64,000 nucleotides of DNA from Auanema rhodensis (Eukaryota > Nematoda > Chromadorea > Rhabditida > Rhabditidae). Of the stretch, positions 38,651 through 51,538 are shown piece after piece; within the stretch, counting starts at the first letter, position 1; every line of letters starts with the position of its first letter. Under the pieces are notes generated by a model. It did not search any database. It saw only the letters and a list, made by a program, of their open reading frames with translations, and had not been told where the DNA came from. The position numbers and the translations under genes were made by a program. Location: contig OZ059900.1 in assembly GCA_964057225.1 (NCBI GenBank), forward strand, positions 24,009,638 through 24,073,637, given 5' to 3'.

Positions 38651-41616
38651 TGATAGCAATGATAGTTTTGTTTCTTTTTTTAATTAACTTTCCAGTACGC
38701 GAGTTATCATATTTAGAACGCGATTGCTTCATAATGAAAAATGTTTAGAGCCTGCACTGATAATATAACTGGCAACAGGCAATACGCAAACATTTGAATG
38801 ACAGCTTTATTACAATACGACTTAGTTTACTCAATCATACCAATCTTCATGAACACGGACTGTTTGTGTAATAGATAATAGCAATAATAGTTTCGTTTCT
38901 GTTTTTAATTAACTTTCCTGTACGCGAGTTATAATATTTAGAACGTGATTCCTTGATTATGAAAAATTTTTAGAGCCTGCACTGATAATATAACTGGAAA
39001 CAGGCAGTACGCGATACGCAAATATTTGAATGACAGCTTTATTACAATACGACTTAGTTTACTCAATTATATCAAGCTTCATGAACACGGACTGCTTGTG
39101 TAATATATAATAGCAATAATAGTTTCGTTTCTGTTTTTAATTAACTTTCCTGTACGCGAGTTATAATATTTAGAACGTGATTCCTTGATTATGAAAAACT
39201 TTCAGAGCCTGCACTGATAATATAATTGGAAACAGGCAGTACGCAATACGCAAACATTTGAATGACAGCTTTATTACAATACGACTTAGTTTACTCAATT
39301 ATATCAAGCTTCATGAACACGGACTGCTTGTGTAATATATAATAGCAATAATAGTTTCGTTTCTGTTTTTAATTAACTTTCCTGTACGCGAGTTATAATA
39401 TTTAGAACGTGATTCCTTGATTATGAAAAACTTTCAGAGCCTGCACTGATAATATAATTGGAAACAGGCAGTACGCAATACGCAAACATTTGAATGACAG
39501 CTTTATTACAATACGACTTAGTTTACTCAATCATACCAATCTTCATGAACACGGACTGTTTGTGTAATAGATAATAGCAATAATAGTTTCGTTTCTGTTT
39601 TTAATTAACTTTCCTGTACGCGAGTTATAATATTTAGAACGCGATTGCTTCATAATGAAAAATGTTTAGAGCCTGCACTGATAATATAACTGGCAACAGG
39701 CAATACGCAAACATTTGAATGACAGTTTTATTACAATACGACTTAGTTTACTCAATCATACCAATCTTCATGAACACGGACTGTTTGTGTAATAGATAAT
39801 AGCAATAATAGTTTCGTTTCTGTTTTTAATTAACTTTCCTGTACGCGAGTTATAATATTTAGAACGTGATTCCTTGATTATGAAAAATTTTTAGAGCCTG
39901 CACTGATAATATAACTGGAAACAGGCAGTACGCGATACGCAAATATTTGAATGACAGCTTTATTACAATACGACTTAGTTTACTCAATTATATCAAGCTT
40001 CATGAACACGGACTGCTTGTGTAATATATAATAGCAATAATAGTTTCGTTTCTGTTTTTAATTAACTTTCCTGTACGCGAGTTATAATATTTAGAACGTG
40101 ATTCCTTGATTATGAAAAACTTTCAGAGCCTGCACTGATAATATAATTGGAAACAGGCAGTACGCAATACGCAAACATTTGAATGACAGCTTTATTACAA
40201 TACGACTTAGTTTACTCAATTATATCAAGCTTCATGAACACGGACTGCTTGTGTAATATATAATAGCAATAATAGTTTCGTTTCTGTTTTTAATTAACTT
40301 TCCTGTACGCGAGTTATAATATTTAGAACGTGATTCCTTGATTATGAAAAACTTTCAGAGCCTGCACTGATAATATAATTGGAAACAGGCAGTACGCAAT
40401 ACGCAAACATTTGAATGACAGCTTTATTACAATACGACTTAGTTTACTCAATCATACCAATCTTCATGAACACGGACTGTTTGTGTAATAGATAATAGCA
40501 ATAATAGTTTCGTTTCTGTTTTTAATTAACTTACCTGTACGCGAGTTATAATATTTAGAACGCGATTCCTTGATAATGAAAAACTTTCAGAGCCTGCACT
40601 GATAATATAATTGGAAACAGGCAGTACGCAATACGCAAACATTTGAATGACAGCTTTATTACAATACGACTTAGTTTACTCAATTATACCAAGCTTCATG
40701 AACACGGACTGCTTGTGCAATAGATGATAGCAAGGATAGTTTCGTTTCTTTTTTTAATTAACTTTCCAGTACGCGAGTTATAATATTTAGAACGCGATTC
40801 CTTGATAATGAAAAACTTTCAGAGCCTGCACTGATAATATAATTGGAAACAGGCAGTACGCAATACGCAAACATTTGAATGACAGCTTTATTACAATACG
40901 GCTTAGTTTACTCAATCATATCAAGCTTCATGAACACGGACTGTTTGTGCAATAGATGATAGCAAGGATAGTTTCGTTTCTTTTTTTAATTAACTTTCCA
41001 GTACGCGAGTTATAATATTTAGAACGCGATTCCTTGATAATGAAAAACTTTCAGAGCCTGCACTGATAATATAATTGGAAACAGGCAGTACGCAATACGC
41101 AAACATTTGAATGACAGCTTTATTACAATACGACTTAGTTTACTCAATCATACCAATCTTCATGAACACGGACTGTTTGTGTAATAGATAATAGCAATAA
41201 TAGTTTCGTTTCTGTTTTTAATTAACTTTCCTGTACGCGAGTTATAATATTTAGAACGTGATTCCTTGATTATGAAAAATTTTTAGTGCCTGCACTGATA
41301 ATATAACTGGAAACAGGCAGTACGCGATACGCAAATATTTGAATGACAGCTTTATTACAATACGACTTAGCTTACTCAATCATATCAAGCTTCATGAACA
41401 GGGACTGTTTGTGTAATAGATGATAGCAATGATAGTTTTGTTTCTTTTTTTAATTAACTTTCCAGTACGCGAGTTATCATATTTAGAACGCGATTGCTTC
41501 ATAATGAAAAATGTTTAGAGCCTGCACTGATAATATAACTGGCAACAGGCAATACGCAAACATTTGAATGACAGCTTTATTACAATACGACTTAGTTTAC
41601 TCAATTATATCAAGCT

Positions 41617-43346
41617 TCATGAACACGGACTGTTTGTGTAATAGATAATAGCAATAATAGTTTCGTTTCTGTTTTTAATTAACTTTCCTGTACGCGAGTT
41701 ATAATATTTAGAACGTGATTCCTTGATTATAAAAACTTTCAGAGCCTGCACTGATAATATAATTGGAAACAGGCAGTACGCAATACGCAAATATTTGAAT
41801 GACAGCTTTATTACAATACGACTTCGTTGACTTAGTTTACTCAATTATATCAAGCTTCATGAACAGGGACTGTTTGTGTAATAGATAATAGCAATAATAG
41901 TTTCGTTTCTGTTTTTAATTAACTTTCCTGTACGCGAGTTATAATATTTAGAACGTGATTCCTTGATTATAAAAACTTTCAGAGCCTGCACTGATAATAT
42001 AATTGGAAACAGGCAGTACGCAATACGCAAACATTTGAATGACAGCTTTATTACAATACGACTTAGTTTACTCAATCATACCAATCTTCATGAACACGGA
42101 CTGTTTGTGTAATAGATAATAGCAATAATAGTTTCGTTTCTGTTTTTAATTAACTTTCCTGTACGCGAGTTATAATATTTAGAACGTGATTCCTTGATTA
42201 TAAAAACTTTCAGAGCCTGCACTGATAATATAATTGGAAACAGGCAGTACGCAATACGCAAATATTTGAATGACAGCTTTATTACAATACGACTTCGTTG
42301 ACTTAGTTTACTCAATTATATCAAGCTTCATGAACAGGGACTGTTTGTGTAATAGATGATAGCAATGATAGTTTTGTTTCTTTTTTTAATTAACTTTCCA
42401 GTACGCGAGTTATCATATTTAGAACGCGATTGCTTCATAATGAAAAATGTTTAGAGCCTGCACTGATAATATAACTGGCAACAGGCAATACGCAAACATT
42501 TGAATGACAGCTTTATTACAATACGACTTAGTTTACTCAATCATACCAATCTTCATGAACACGGACTGTTTGTGTAATAGATAATAGCAATAATAGTTTC
42601 GTTTCTGTTTTTAATTAACTTTCCTGTACGCGAGTTATAATATTTAGAACGTGATTCCTTGATTATGAAAAATTTTTAGAGCCTGCACTGATAATATAAC
42701 TGGAAACAGGCAGTACGCGATACGCAAATATTTGAATGACAGCTTTATTACAATACGACTTAGTTTACTCAATTATATCAAGCTTCATGAACACGGACTG
42801 CTTGTGTAATATATAATAGCAATAATAGTTTCGTTTATGTTTTTAATTAACTTTCCTGTACGCGAGTTATAATATTTAGAACGTGATTCCTTAATTATGA
42901 AAAACTTTCAGAGCCTGCACTGATAATATAATTGGAAACAGGCAGTACGCAATACGCAAACATTTGAATGACAGCTTTATTACAATACGACTTAGTTTAC
43001 TCAATTATATCAAGCTTCATGAACACGGACTGCTTGTGTAATATATAATAGCAATAATAGTTTCGTTTCTGTTTTTAATTAACTTTCCTGTACGCGAGTT
43101 ATAATATTTAGAACGTGATTCCTTGATTATGAAAAACTTTCAGAGCCTGCACTGATAATATAATTGGAAACAGGCAGTACGCAATACGCAAACATTTGAA
43201 TGACAGCTTTATTACAATACGACTTAGTTTACTCAATCATACCAATCTTCATGAACACGGACTGTTTGTGTAATAGATAATAGCAATAATAGTTTCGTTT
43301 CTGTTTTTAATTAACTTTCCTGTACGCGAGTTATAATATTTAGAAC
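41617..43346 (+). repeat. Duplicated block of satellite B (matches 37911-39640)
   Basis: The stretch from about 41617 to 43346 follows the same order of unit types and junction variants as 37911-39640 at a constant offset of 3706 bp, including 1.6 copies of the 471 bp dimer. The right limit is clear: AGAACGCGATTG at 39640 against AGAACGTGATTC at 43346. A few private changes (TTTATGTTT and CTTAATTATG near 42835-42895) came later. Just to the left, the variant TTTTAGTGCCTGC at 41282 pairs with 35955 at an offset of 5327 bp, so the block is a mosaic of at least two source registers. Confidence 0.75.
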
Positions 43347-46300
43347 GTGATTCCTTGATTATGAAAAAATTTTTAGAGCCTGCACTGATAATATAACTGG
43401 AAACAGGCAGTACGCGATACGCAAATATTTGAATGACAGCTTTAGTACAATACGACTTAGCTTACTCAATCATATCAAGCTTCATGAACAGGGACTGTTT
43501 GTGTAATAGATGATAGCAATGATAGTTTCGTTTCTTTTTTTAATTAACTTTCCAGTACGCGAGTTATCATATTTAGAACGCGATTGCTTCATAATGAAAA
43601 ATGTTTAGAGCCTGCACTGATAATATAACTGGCAACAGGCAATACGCAAACATTTGAATGACAGCTTTATTACAATACGACTTAGTTTACTCAATCATAC
43701 CAATCTTCATGAACACGGACTGTTTGTGTAATAGATAATAGCAATAATAGTTTCGTTTCTGTTTTTAATTAACTTTCCTGTACGCGAGTTATAATATTTA
43801 GAACGTGATTCCTTGATTATGAAAAAATTTTTAGAGCCTGCACTGATAATATAACTGGAAACAGGCAGTACGCGATACGCAAATATTTGAATGACAGCTT
43901 TAATACAATACGACTTAGCTTACTCAATCATATCAAGCTTCATGAACAGGGACTGTTTGTGTAATAGATGATAGCAATGATAGTTTCGTTTCTTTTTTTA
44001 ATTAACTTTCCAGTACGCGAGTTATCATATTTAGAACGCGATTGCTTCATAATGAAAAATGTTTAGAGCCTGCACTGATAATATAACTGGCAACAGGCAA
44101 TACGCAAACATTTGAATGACAGTTTTATTACAATACGACTTAGTTTACTCAATCATACCAATCTTCATGAACACGGACTGTTTGTGTAATAGATAATAGC
44201 AATAATAGTTTCGTTTCTGTTTTTAATTAACTTTCCTGTACGCGAGTTATAATATTTAGAACGTGATTCCTTGATTATGAAAAATTTTTAGAGCCTGCAC
44301 TGATAATATAACTGGAAACAGGCAGTACGCGATACGCAAATATTTGAATGACAGCTTTAATACAATACGACTTAGCTTACTCAATCATATCAAGCTTCAT
44401 GAACAGGGACTGCTTGTGTAATAGATGATAGCAATGATAGTTTCGTTTCTTTTTTTAATTAACTTTCCAGTACGCGAGTTATCATATTTAGAACGCGATT
44501 GCTTCATAATGAAAAATGTTTAGAGCCTGCACTGATAATATAACTGGCAACAGGCAATACGCAAACATTTGAATGACAGCTTTATTACAATACGACTTAG
44601 TTTACTCAATAATATCAAGCTTCATGAACACGGACTGTTTGTGCAATAGATGATAGCAAGGATAGTTTCGTTTCTTTTTTTAATTAACTTTCCAGTACGC
44701 GAGTTATAATATTTAGAACGCGATTCCTTGATAATGAAAAACTTTCAGAGCCTGCACTGATAATATAATTGGAAACAGGCAGTACGCAATACGCAAACAT
44801 TTGAATGACAGCTTTATTACAATACGACTTAGTTTACTCAATTATATCAAGCTTCATGAACACGGACTGCTTGTGCAATAGATGATAGCAAGGATAGTTT
44901 CGTTTCTTTTTTTAATTAACTTTCCAGTACGCGAGTTATAATATTTAGAACGCGATTCCTTGATAATGAAAAACTTTCAGAGCCTGCACTGATAATATAA
45001 TTGGAAACAGGCAGTACGCAATACGCAAACATTTGAATGACAGCTTTATTACAATACGACTTAGTTTACTCAATCATAACAATCTTCATGAACACGGACT
45101 GTTTGTGTAATAGATAATAGCAATAATAGTTTCGTTTCTGTTTTTAATTAACTTTCCTGTACGCGAGTTATAATATTTAGAACGTGATTCCTTGATTATG
45201 AAAAATTTTTAGTGCCTGCACTGATAATATAACTGGAAACAGGCAGTACGCGATACGCAAATATTTGAATGACAGCTTTATTACAATACGACTTAGCTTA
45301 CTCAATCATATCAAGCTTCATGAACAGGGACTGTTTGTGTAATAGATGATAGCAATGATAGTTTTGTTTCTTTTTTTAATTAACTTTCCAGTACGCGAGT
45401 TATCATATTTAGAACGCGATTGCTTCATAATGAAAAATGTTTAGAGCCTGCACTGATAATATAACTGGCAACAGGCAATACGCAAACATTTGAATGACAG
45501 CTTTATTACAATACGACTTAGTTTACTCAATTATATCAAGCTTCATGAACACGGACTGCTTGTGCAATAGATGATAGCAATGATAGTTTTGTTTCTTTTT
45601 TTAATTAACTTTCCAGTACGCGAGTTATAATATTTAGAACGCGATTCCTTCATAATGAAAAATTTTTAGAGCCTGCACTGATAATATAACTGGAAACAGG
45701 CAATACTAAAACATTTGAATGACAGCTTTATTACAATACGACTTAGTTTACTCAATTATATCAAGCTTCATGAACACGGACTGCTTGTGCAATAGATGAT
45801 AGCAAGGATAGTTTCGTTTCTTTTTTTAATTAACTTTCCAGTACGCGAGTTATAATATTAAGAACGCGATTCCTTGATAATGAAAAACTTTCAGAGCCTG
45901 CACTGATAATATAACTGGAAACAGGCAGTACGCAATACGCAAATATTTGAATGACAGCTTTAATACAATACGACTTAGCTTACTCAATCATATCAAGCTT
46001 CATGAACAGGGACTGCTTGTGTAATAGATGATAGCAATGATAGTTTCGTTTCTTTTTTTAATTAACTTTCCAGTACGCGAGTTATCATATTTAGAACGCG
46101 ATTGCTTCATAATGAAAAATGTTTAGAGCCTGCACTGATAATATAACTGGCAACAGGCAATACGCAAACATTTGAATGACAGCTTTATTACAATACGACT
46201 TAGTTTACTCAATCATATCAAGCTTCATGAACACGGACTGTTTGTGTAATAGATAATAGCAATAATAGTTTCGTTTCTGTTTTTAATTAACTTTCCTGTA

Positions 46301-46924
46301 CGCGAGTTATAATATTTAGAACGTGATTCCTTGATTATGAAAAATTTTTAGAGCCTGCACTGATAATATAACTGGAAACAGGCAGTACGCGATACGCAAA
46401 TATTTGAATGACAGCTTTATTACAATACGACTTAGCTTACTCAATCATATCAAGCTTCATGAACAGGGACTGTTTGTGTAATAGATGATAGCAATGATAG
46501 TTTTGTTTCTTTTTTTAATTAACTTTCCAGTACGCGAGTTATCATATTTAGAACGCGATTGCTTCATAATGAAAAATGTTTAGAGCCTGCACTGATAATA
46601 TAACTGGAAACAGGCAATACTAAAACATTTCAATGACAGCTTTATTACAATAGGACTTAGTTTACTCAATCATACCAATCTTCATGAACACGGACTGTTT
46701 GTGTAATAGATGATAGCAATGATAATTTCGTTTCTTTTTTCAATTAACTTTCCAGTACGCGAGTTATTATATTTAGAACGTGATTCCTTCATAATGAAAA
46801 ATTTTTAGAGCCTGCACTGATAATATAACTGGAAACAGGCAATACTAAAACATTTGAATGACAGCTTTATTACAATACGACTTAGTTTACTCAATTATAT
46901 CAAGCTTCATGAACACGGACTGCT

Positions 46925-49900
46925 TGTGTAATAGATGATAGCAAGGATAGTTTCGTTTCTTTTTTTAATTAACTTTCCAGTACGCGAGTTATAATATTTA
47001 GAACGCGATTCCTTGATAATGAAAAACTTTCAGAGCCTGCACTGATAATATAATTGGAAACAGGCAGTACGCAATACGCAAACATTTGAATGACAGCTTT
47101 ATTACAATACGACTTAGTTTACTCAATCATATCAAGCTTCATGAACACGGACTGTTTGTGCAATAGATGATAGCAAGGATAGTTTCGTTTCTTTTTTTAA
47201 TTAACTTTCCAGTACGCGAGTTATAATATTTAGAACGCGATTCCTTGATAATGAAAAACTTTCAGAGCCTGCACTGATAATATAATTGGAAACAGGCAGT
47301 ACGCAATACGCAAACATTTGAATGACAGCTTTATTACAATACGACTTAGTTTACTCAATCATACCAATCTTCATGAACACGGACTGTTTGTGTAATAGAT
47401 AATAGCAATAATAGTTTCGTTTCTGGTTTTAATTAACTTTCCTGTACGCGAGTTATAATATTTAGAACGTGATTCCTTGATTATGAAAAATTTTTAGAGC
47501 CTGCACTGATAATATAACTGGAAACAGGCAGTACGCGATACGCAAATATTTGAATGACAGCTTTATTACAATACGACTTAGTTTACTCAATTATATCAAG
47601 CTTCATGAACACGGACTGCTTGTGTAATATATAATAGCAATAATAGTTTCGTTTCTGTTTTTAATTAACTTTCCTGTACGCGAGTTATAATATTTAGAAC
47701 GTGATTCCTTGATTATGAAAAACTTTCAGAGCCTGCACTGATAATATAATTGGAAACAGGCAGTACGCAATACGCAAACATTTGAATGACAGCTTTAATA
47801 CAATACGACTTAGCTTACTCAATCATATCAAGCTTCATGAACAGGGACTGTTTGTGTAATAGATGATAGCAATGATAGTTTCGTTTCTTTTTTTAATTAA
47901 CTTTCCAGTACGCGAGTTATCATATTTAGAACGCGATTGCTTCATAATGAAAAATGTTTAGAGCCTGCACTGATAATATAACTGGCAACAGGCAATACGC
48001 AAACATTTGAATGACAGCTTTATTACAATACGACTTAGTTTACTCAATCATACCAATCTTCATGAACACGGACTGTTTGTGTAATAGATAATAGCAATAA
48101 TAGTTTCGTTTCTGTTTTTAATTAACTTTCCTGTACGCGAGTTATAATATTTAGAACGTGATTCCTTGATTATGAAAAATTTTTAGAGCCTGCACTGATA
48201 ATATAACTGGAAACAGGCAGTACGCGATACGCAAATATTTGAATGACAGCTTTAATACAATACGACTTAGCTTACTCAATCATATCAAGCTTCATGAACA
48301 GGGACTGCTTGTGTAATAGATGATAGCAAGGATAGTTTCGTTTCTTTTTTTAATTAACTTTCCTGTACGCGAGTTATAATATTTAGAACGTGATTCCTTG
48401 ATTATGAAAAACTTTCAGAGCCTGCACTGATAATATAATTGGAAACAGGCAGTACGCAATACGCAAATATTTGAATGACAGCTTTAATACAATACGACTT
48501 AGCTTACTCAATCATATCAAGCTTCATGAACAGGGACTGTTTGTGTAATAGATGATAGCAAGGATAGTTTCGTTTCTTTTTTTAATTAACTTTCCAGTAC
48601 GCGAGTTATAATATTTAGAACGCGATTCCTTGATAATGAAAAACTTTCAGAGCCTGCACTGATAATATAATTGGAAACAGGCAGTACGCAATACGCAAAC
48701 ATTTGAATGACAGCTTTATTACAATACGACTTAGTTTACTCAATCATATCAAGCTTCATGAACACGGACTGTTTGTGCAATAGATGATAGCAAGGATAGT
48801 TTCGTTTCTTTTTTTAATTAACTTTCCAGTACGCGAGTTATAATATTTAGAACGCGATTCCTTGATAATGAAAAACTTTCAGAGCCTGCACTGATAATAT
48901 AATTGGAAACAGGCAGTACGCAATACGCAAACATTTGAATGACAGCTTTATTACAATACGACTTAGTTTACTCAATCATACCAATCTTCATGAACACGGA
49001 CTGTTTGTGTAATAGATAATAGCAATAATAGTTTCGTTTCTGGTTTTAATTAACTTTCCTGTACGCGAGTTATAATATTTAGAACGTGATTCCTTGATTA
49101 TGAAAAATTTTTAGAGCCTGCACTGATAATATAACTGGAAACAGGCAGTACGCGATACGCAAATATTTGAATGACAGCTTTATTACAATACGACTTAGTT
49201 TACTCAATTATATCAAGCTTCATGAACACGGACTGCTTGTGTAATATATAATAGCAATAATAGTTTCGTTTCTGTTTTTAATTAACTTTCCTGTACGCGA
49301 GTTATAATATTTAGAACGTGATTCCTTGATTATGAAAAACTTTCAGAGCCTGCACTGATAATATAATTGGAAACAGGCAGTACGCAATACGCAAACATTT
49401 GAATGACAGCTTTAATACAATACGACTTAGCTTACTCAATCATATCAAGCTTCATGAACAGGGACTGTTTGTGTAATAGATGATAGCAATGATAGTTTCG
49501 TTTCTTTTTTTAATTAACTTTCCAGTACGCGAGTTATCATATTTAGAACGCGATTGCTTCATAATGAAAAATGTTTAGAGCCTGCACTGATAATATAACT
49601 GGCAACAGGCAATACGCAAACATTTGAATGACAGCTTTATTACAATACGACTTAGTTTACTCAATCATACCAATCTTCATGAACACGGACTGTTTGTGTA
49701 ATAGATAATAGCAATAATAGTTTCGTTTCTGTTTTTAATTAACTTTCCTGTACGCGAGTTATAATATTTAGAACGTGATTCCTTGATTATGAAAAATTTT
49801 TAGAGCCTGCACTGATAATATAACTGGAAACAGGCAGTACGCGATACGCAAATATTTGAATGACAGCTTTAATACAATACGACTTAGCTTACTCAATCAT

Positions 49901-49942
49901 ATCAAGCTTCATGAACAGGGACTGCTTGTGTAATAGATGATA
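46925..49942 (+). repeat. 7-monomer HOR of satellite B, 1617 bp offset
   Basis: About 46925-48325 matches 48542-49942 at a constant offset of 1617 bp, which equals seven 232 bp units minus the 7 bp of one short unit. The rare TTCTGGTTTTAATT variant at 47421 reappears at 49038 and nowhere else that I saw. The order of GCAAGGATAG units, the CATACC unit, the AACTGG unit and the AATACAATACGACTTAGC units is the same in both. Confidence 0.82.
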
Positions 49943-51121
49943 GCAATGATAGTTTCGTTTCTTTTTTTAATTAACTTTCCAGTACGCGAGTTATCATATT
50001 TAGAACGCGATTGCTTCATAATGAAAAATGTTTAGAGCCTGCACTGATAATATAACTGGCAACAGGCAATACGCAAACATTTGAATGACAGCTTTATTAC
50101 AATACGACTTAGTTTACTCAATCATATCAAGCTTCATGAACACGGACTGTTTGTGCAATAGATGATAGCAAGGATAGTTTCGTTTCTTTTTTTAATTAAC
50201 TTTCCAGTACGCGAGTTATAATATTTAGAACGCGATTCCTTGATAATGAAAAACTTTCAGAGCCTGCACTGATAATATAATTGGAAACAGGCAGTACGCA
50301 ATACGCAAACATTTGAATGACAGCTTTATTACAATACGACTTAGTTTACTCAATTATATCAAGCTTCATGAACACGGACTGCTTGTGCAATAGATGATAG
50401 CAAGGATAGTTTCGTTTCTTTTTTTAATTAACTTTCCAGTACGCGAGTTATAATATTTAGAACGCGATTCCTTGATAATGAAAAACTTTCAGAGCCTGCA
50501 CTGATAATATAATTGGAAACAGGCAGTACGCAATACGCAAACATTTGAATGACAGCTTTATTACAATACGACTTAGTTTACTCAATCATATCAAGCTTCA
50601 TGAACACGGACTGTTTGTGCAATAGATGATAGCAAGGATAGTTTCGTTTCTTTTTTTAATTAACTTTCCAGTACGCGAGTTATAATATTTAGAACGCGAT
50701 TCCTTGATAATGAAAAACTTTCAGAGCCTGCACTGATAATATAATTGGAAACAGGCAGTACGCAATACGCAAACATTTGAATGACAGCTTTATTACAATA
50801 CGACTTAGTTTACTCAATCATACCAATCTTCATGAACACGGACTGTTTGTGTAATAGATAATAGCAATAATAGTTTCGTTTCTGTTTTTAATTAACTTTC
50901 CTGTACGCGAGTTATAATATTTAGAACGTGATTCCTTGATTATGAAAAATTTTTAGAGCCTGCACTGATAATATAACTGGAAACAGGCAGTACGCGATAC
51001 GCAAATATTTGAATGACAGCTTTATTACAATACGACTTAGTTTACTCAATTATATCAAGCTTCATGAACACGGACTGCTTGTGTAATATATAATAGCAAT
51101 AATAGTTTCGTTTCTGTTTTT

Positions 51122-51133
51122 CTCATTTTTCAT
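51122..51133. other. Right junction satellite B / inverted satellite A with 12 bp filler
   Basis: Satellite B stops at 51121 within TTTCTGTTTTT, where the next B bases would be AATTAACTTT. Twelve bases, CTCATTTTTCAT, follow before inverted satellite A starts at 51134 with ACTCATGCAATG (A phase 63 read backwards). ATTTTTCATA (51125-51134) equals the reverse complement of TATGAAAAAT, present in many B units, so the filler may be a short templated copy from B. No duplication or transposon end is visible. Confidence 0.85.
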
Positions 51134-51196
51134 ACTCATGCAATGTCAATGAAACCTAGCTCAAAATTGTTCGTACAACGTCTAGTTCCACTTTCA

Positions 51197-51538
51197 CGAC
51201 AAAAAAACAGGGGTTAGAAAATTAAGGAAATTAGCATATTCTGAGGGCACGCCCCTTATGGCTAATATTGATTAAATCGATTTTTGTTCATATGAGTCGT
51301 CAAATGCAACGAATTTCAGCGTGTTACACACTAAAATGAAGCATTTCACATGCTGAACACTAGAAGAATACAAAAACACAGTATTTCCCATGAGAAATAT
51401 TTTATTATGCTGGAAAACCAGTTTTTCGAAATTTCGCTGTAAACAAGGTTTTGACTTACGATTTCATGTGTTCAAACTCATGCAATGTCAATGAAACCTA
51501 GCTCAAAATTGTTCGTACAACGTCTAGTTCCACTTTCA
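51197..51538 (-). repeat. Diverged edge monomer of right satellite A
   Basis: The first complete A monomer beside the B junction carries several changes that I do not see elsewhere in the arm: TTACACACTAAAATG, CATTTCACATGCTG, GTTTTTCGAAATTTCG and ACTAGAAGAATAC (the complement of the TATTCTTC variant common in the left arm). Monomers deep in the arm usually differ from consensus at one to three sites. Higher divergence at array edges is expected when exchange is less effective there. Confidence 0.7.

Larger units (their letters stand above)
21403..51121 (+). repeat. Satellite B array (about 232 bp monomer)
   Basis: This is a head-to-tail array with the anchor GAGCCTGCACTGATAAT, first at 21403, then 21635, 21867, 22099, 22331 and so on; the last unit starts at 50956 and is cut after 166 bp. 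I estimate about 128 full monomers. Consensus length is 232 bp, with 225, 231, 233 and 240 bp variants. Orientation never changes. Subtypes mix along the array. In the left third the AATTGG...CAATTATATC, AACTGG...GCGATACGC and CAATCATACC types dominate. Types with GATGATAGCAATG or GCAAGGATAG and CGCGATT become common from about 30.7 kb rightward. No similarity to satellite A is evident. The array holds no gene or inserted element. Function is unknown; heterochromatic location is inference. Confidence 0.98.

Noticed and set aside
30072-42315. Repeated minus-strand open reading frames of 72 and 75 residues inside satellite B units.
   Set aside because: They follow from unit lengths divisible by three in one monomer lineage. 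The start codon in the copies I checked is TTG rather than ATG, most other units have the frame broken, and the product resembles no family I know. Not annotated as genes.
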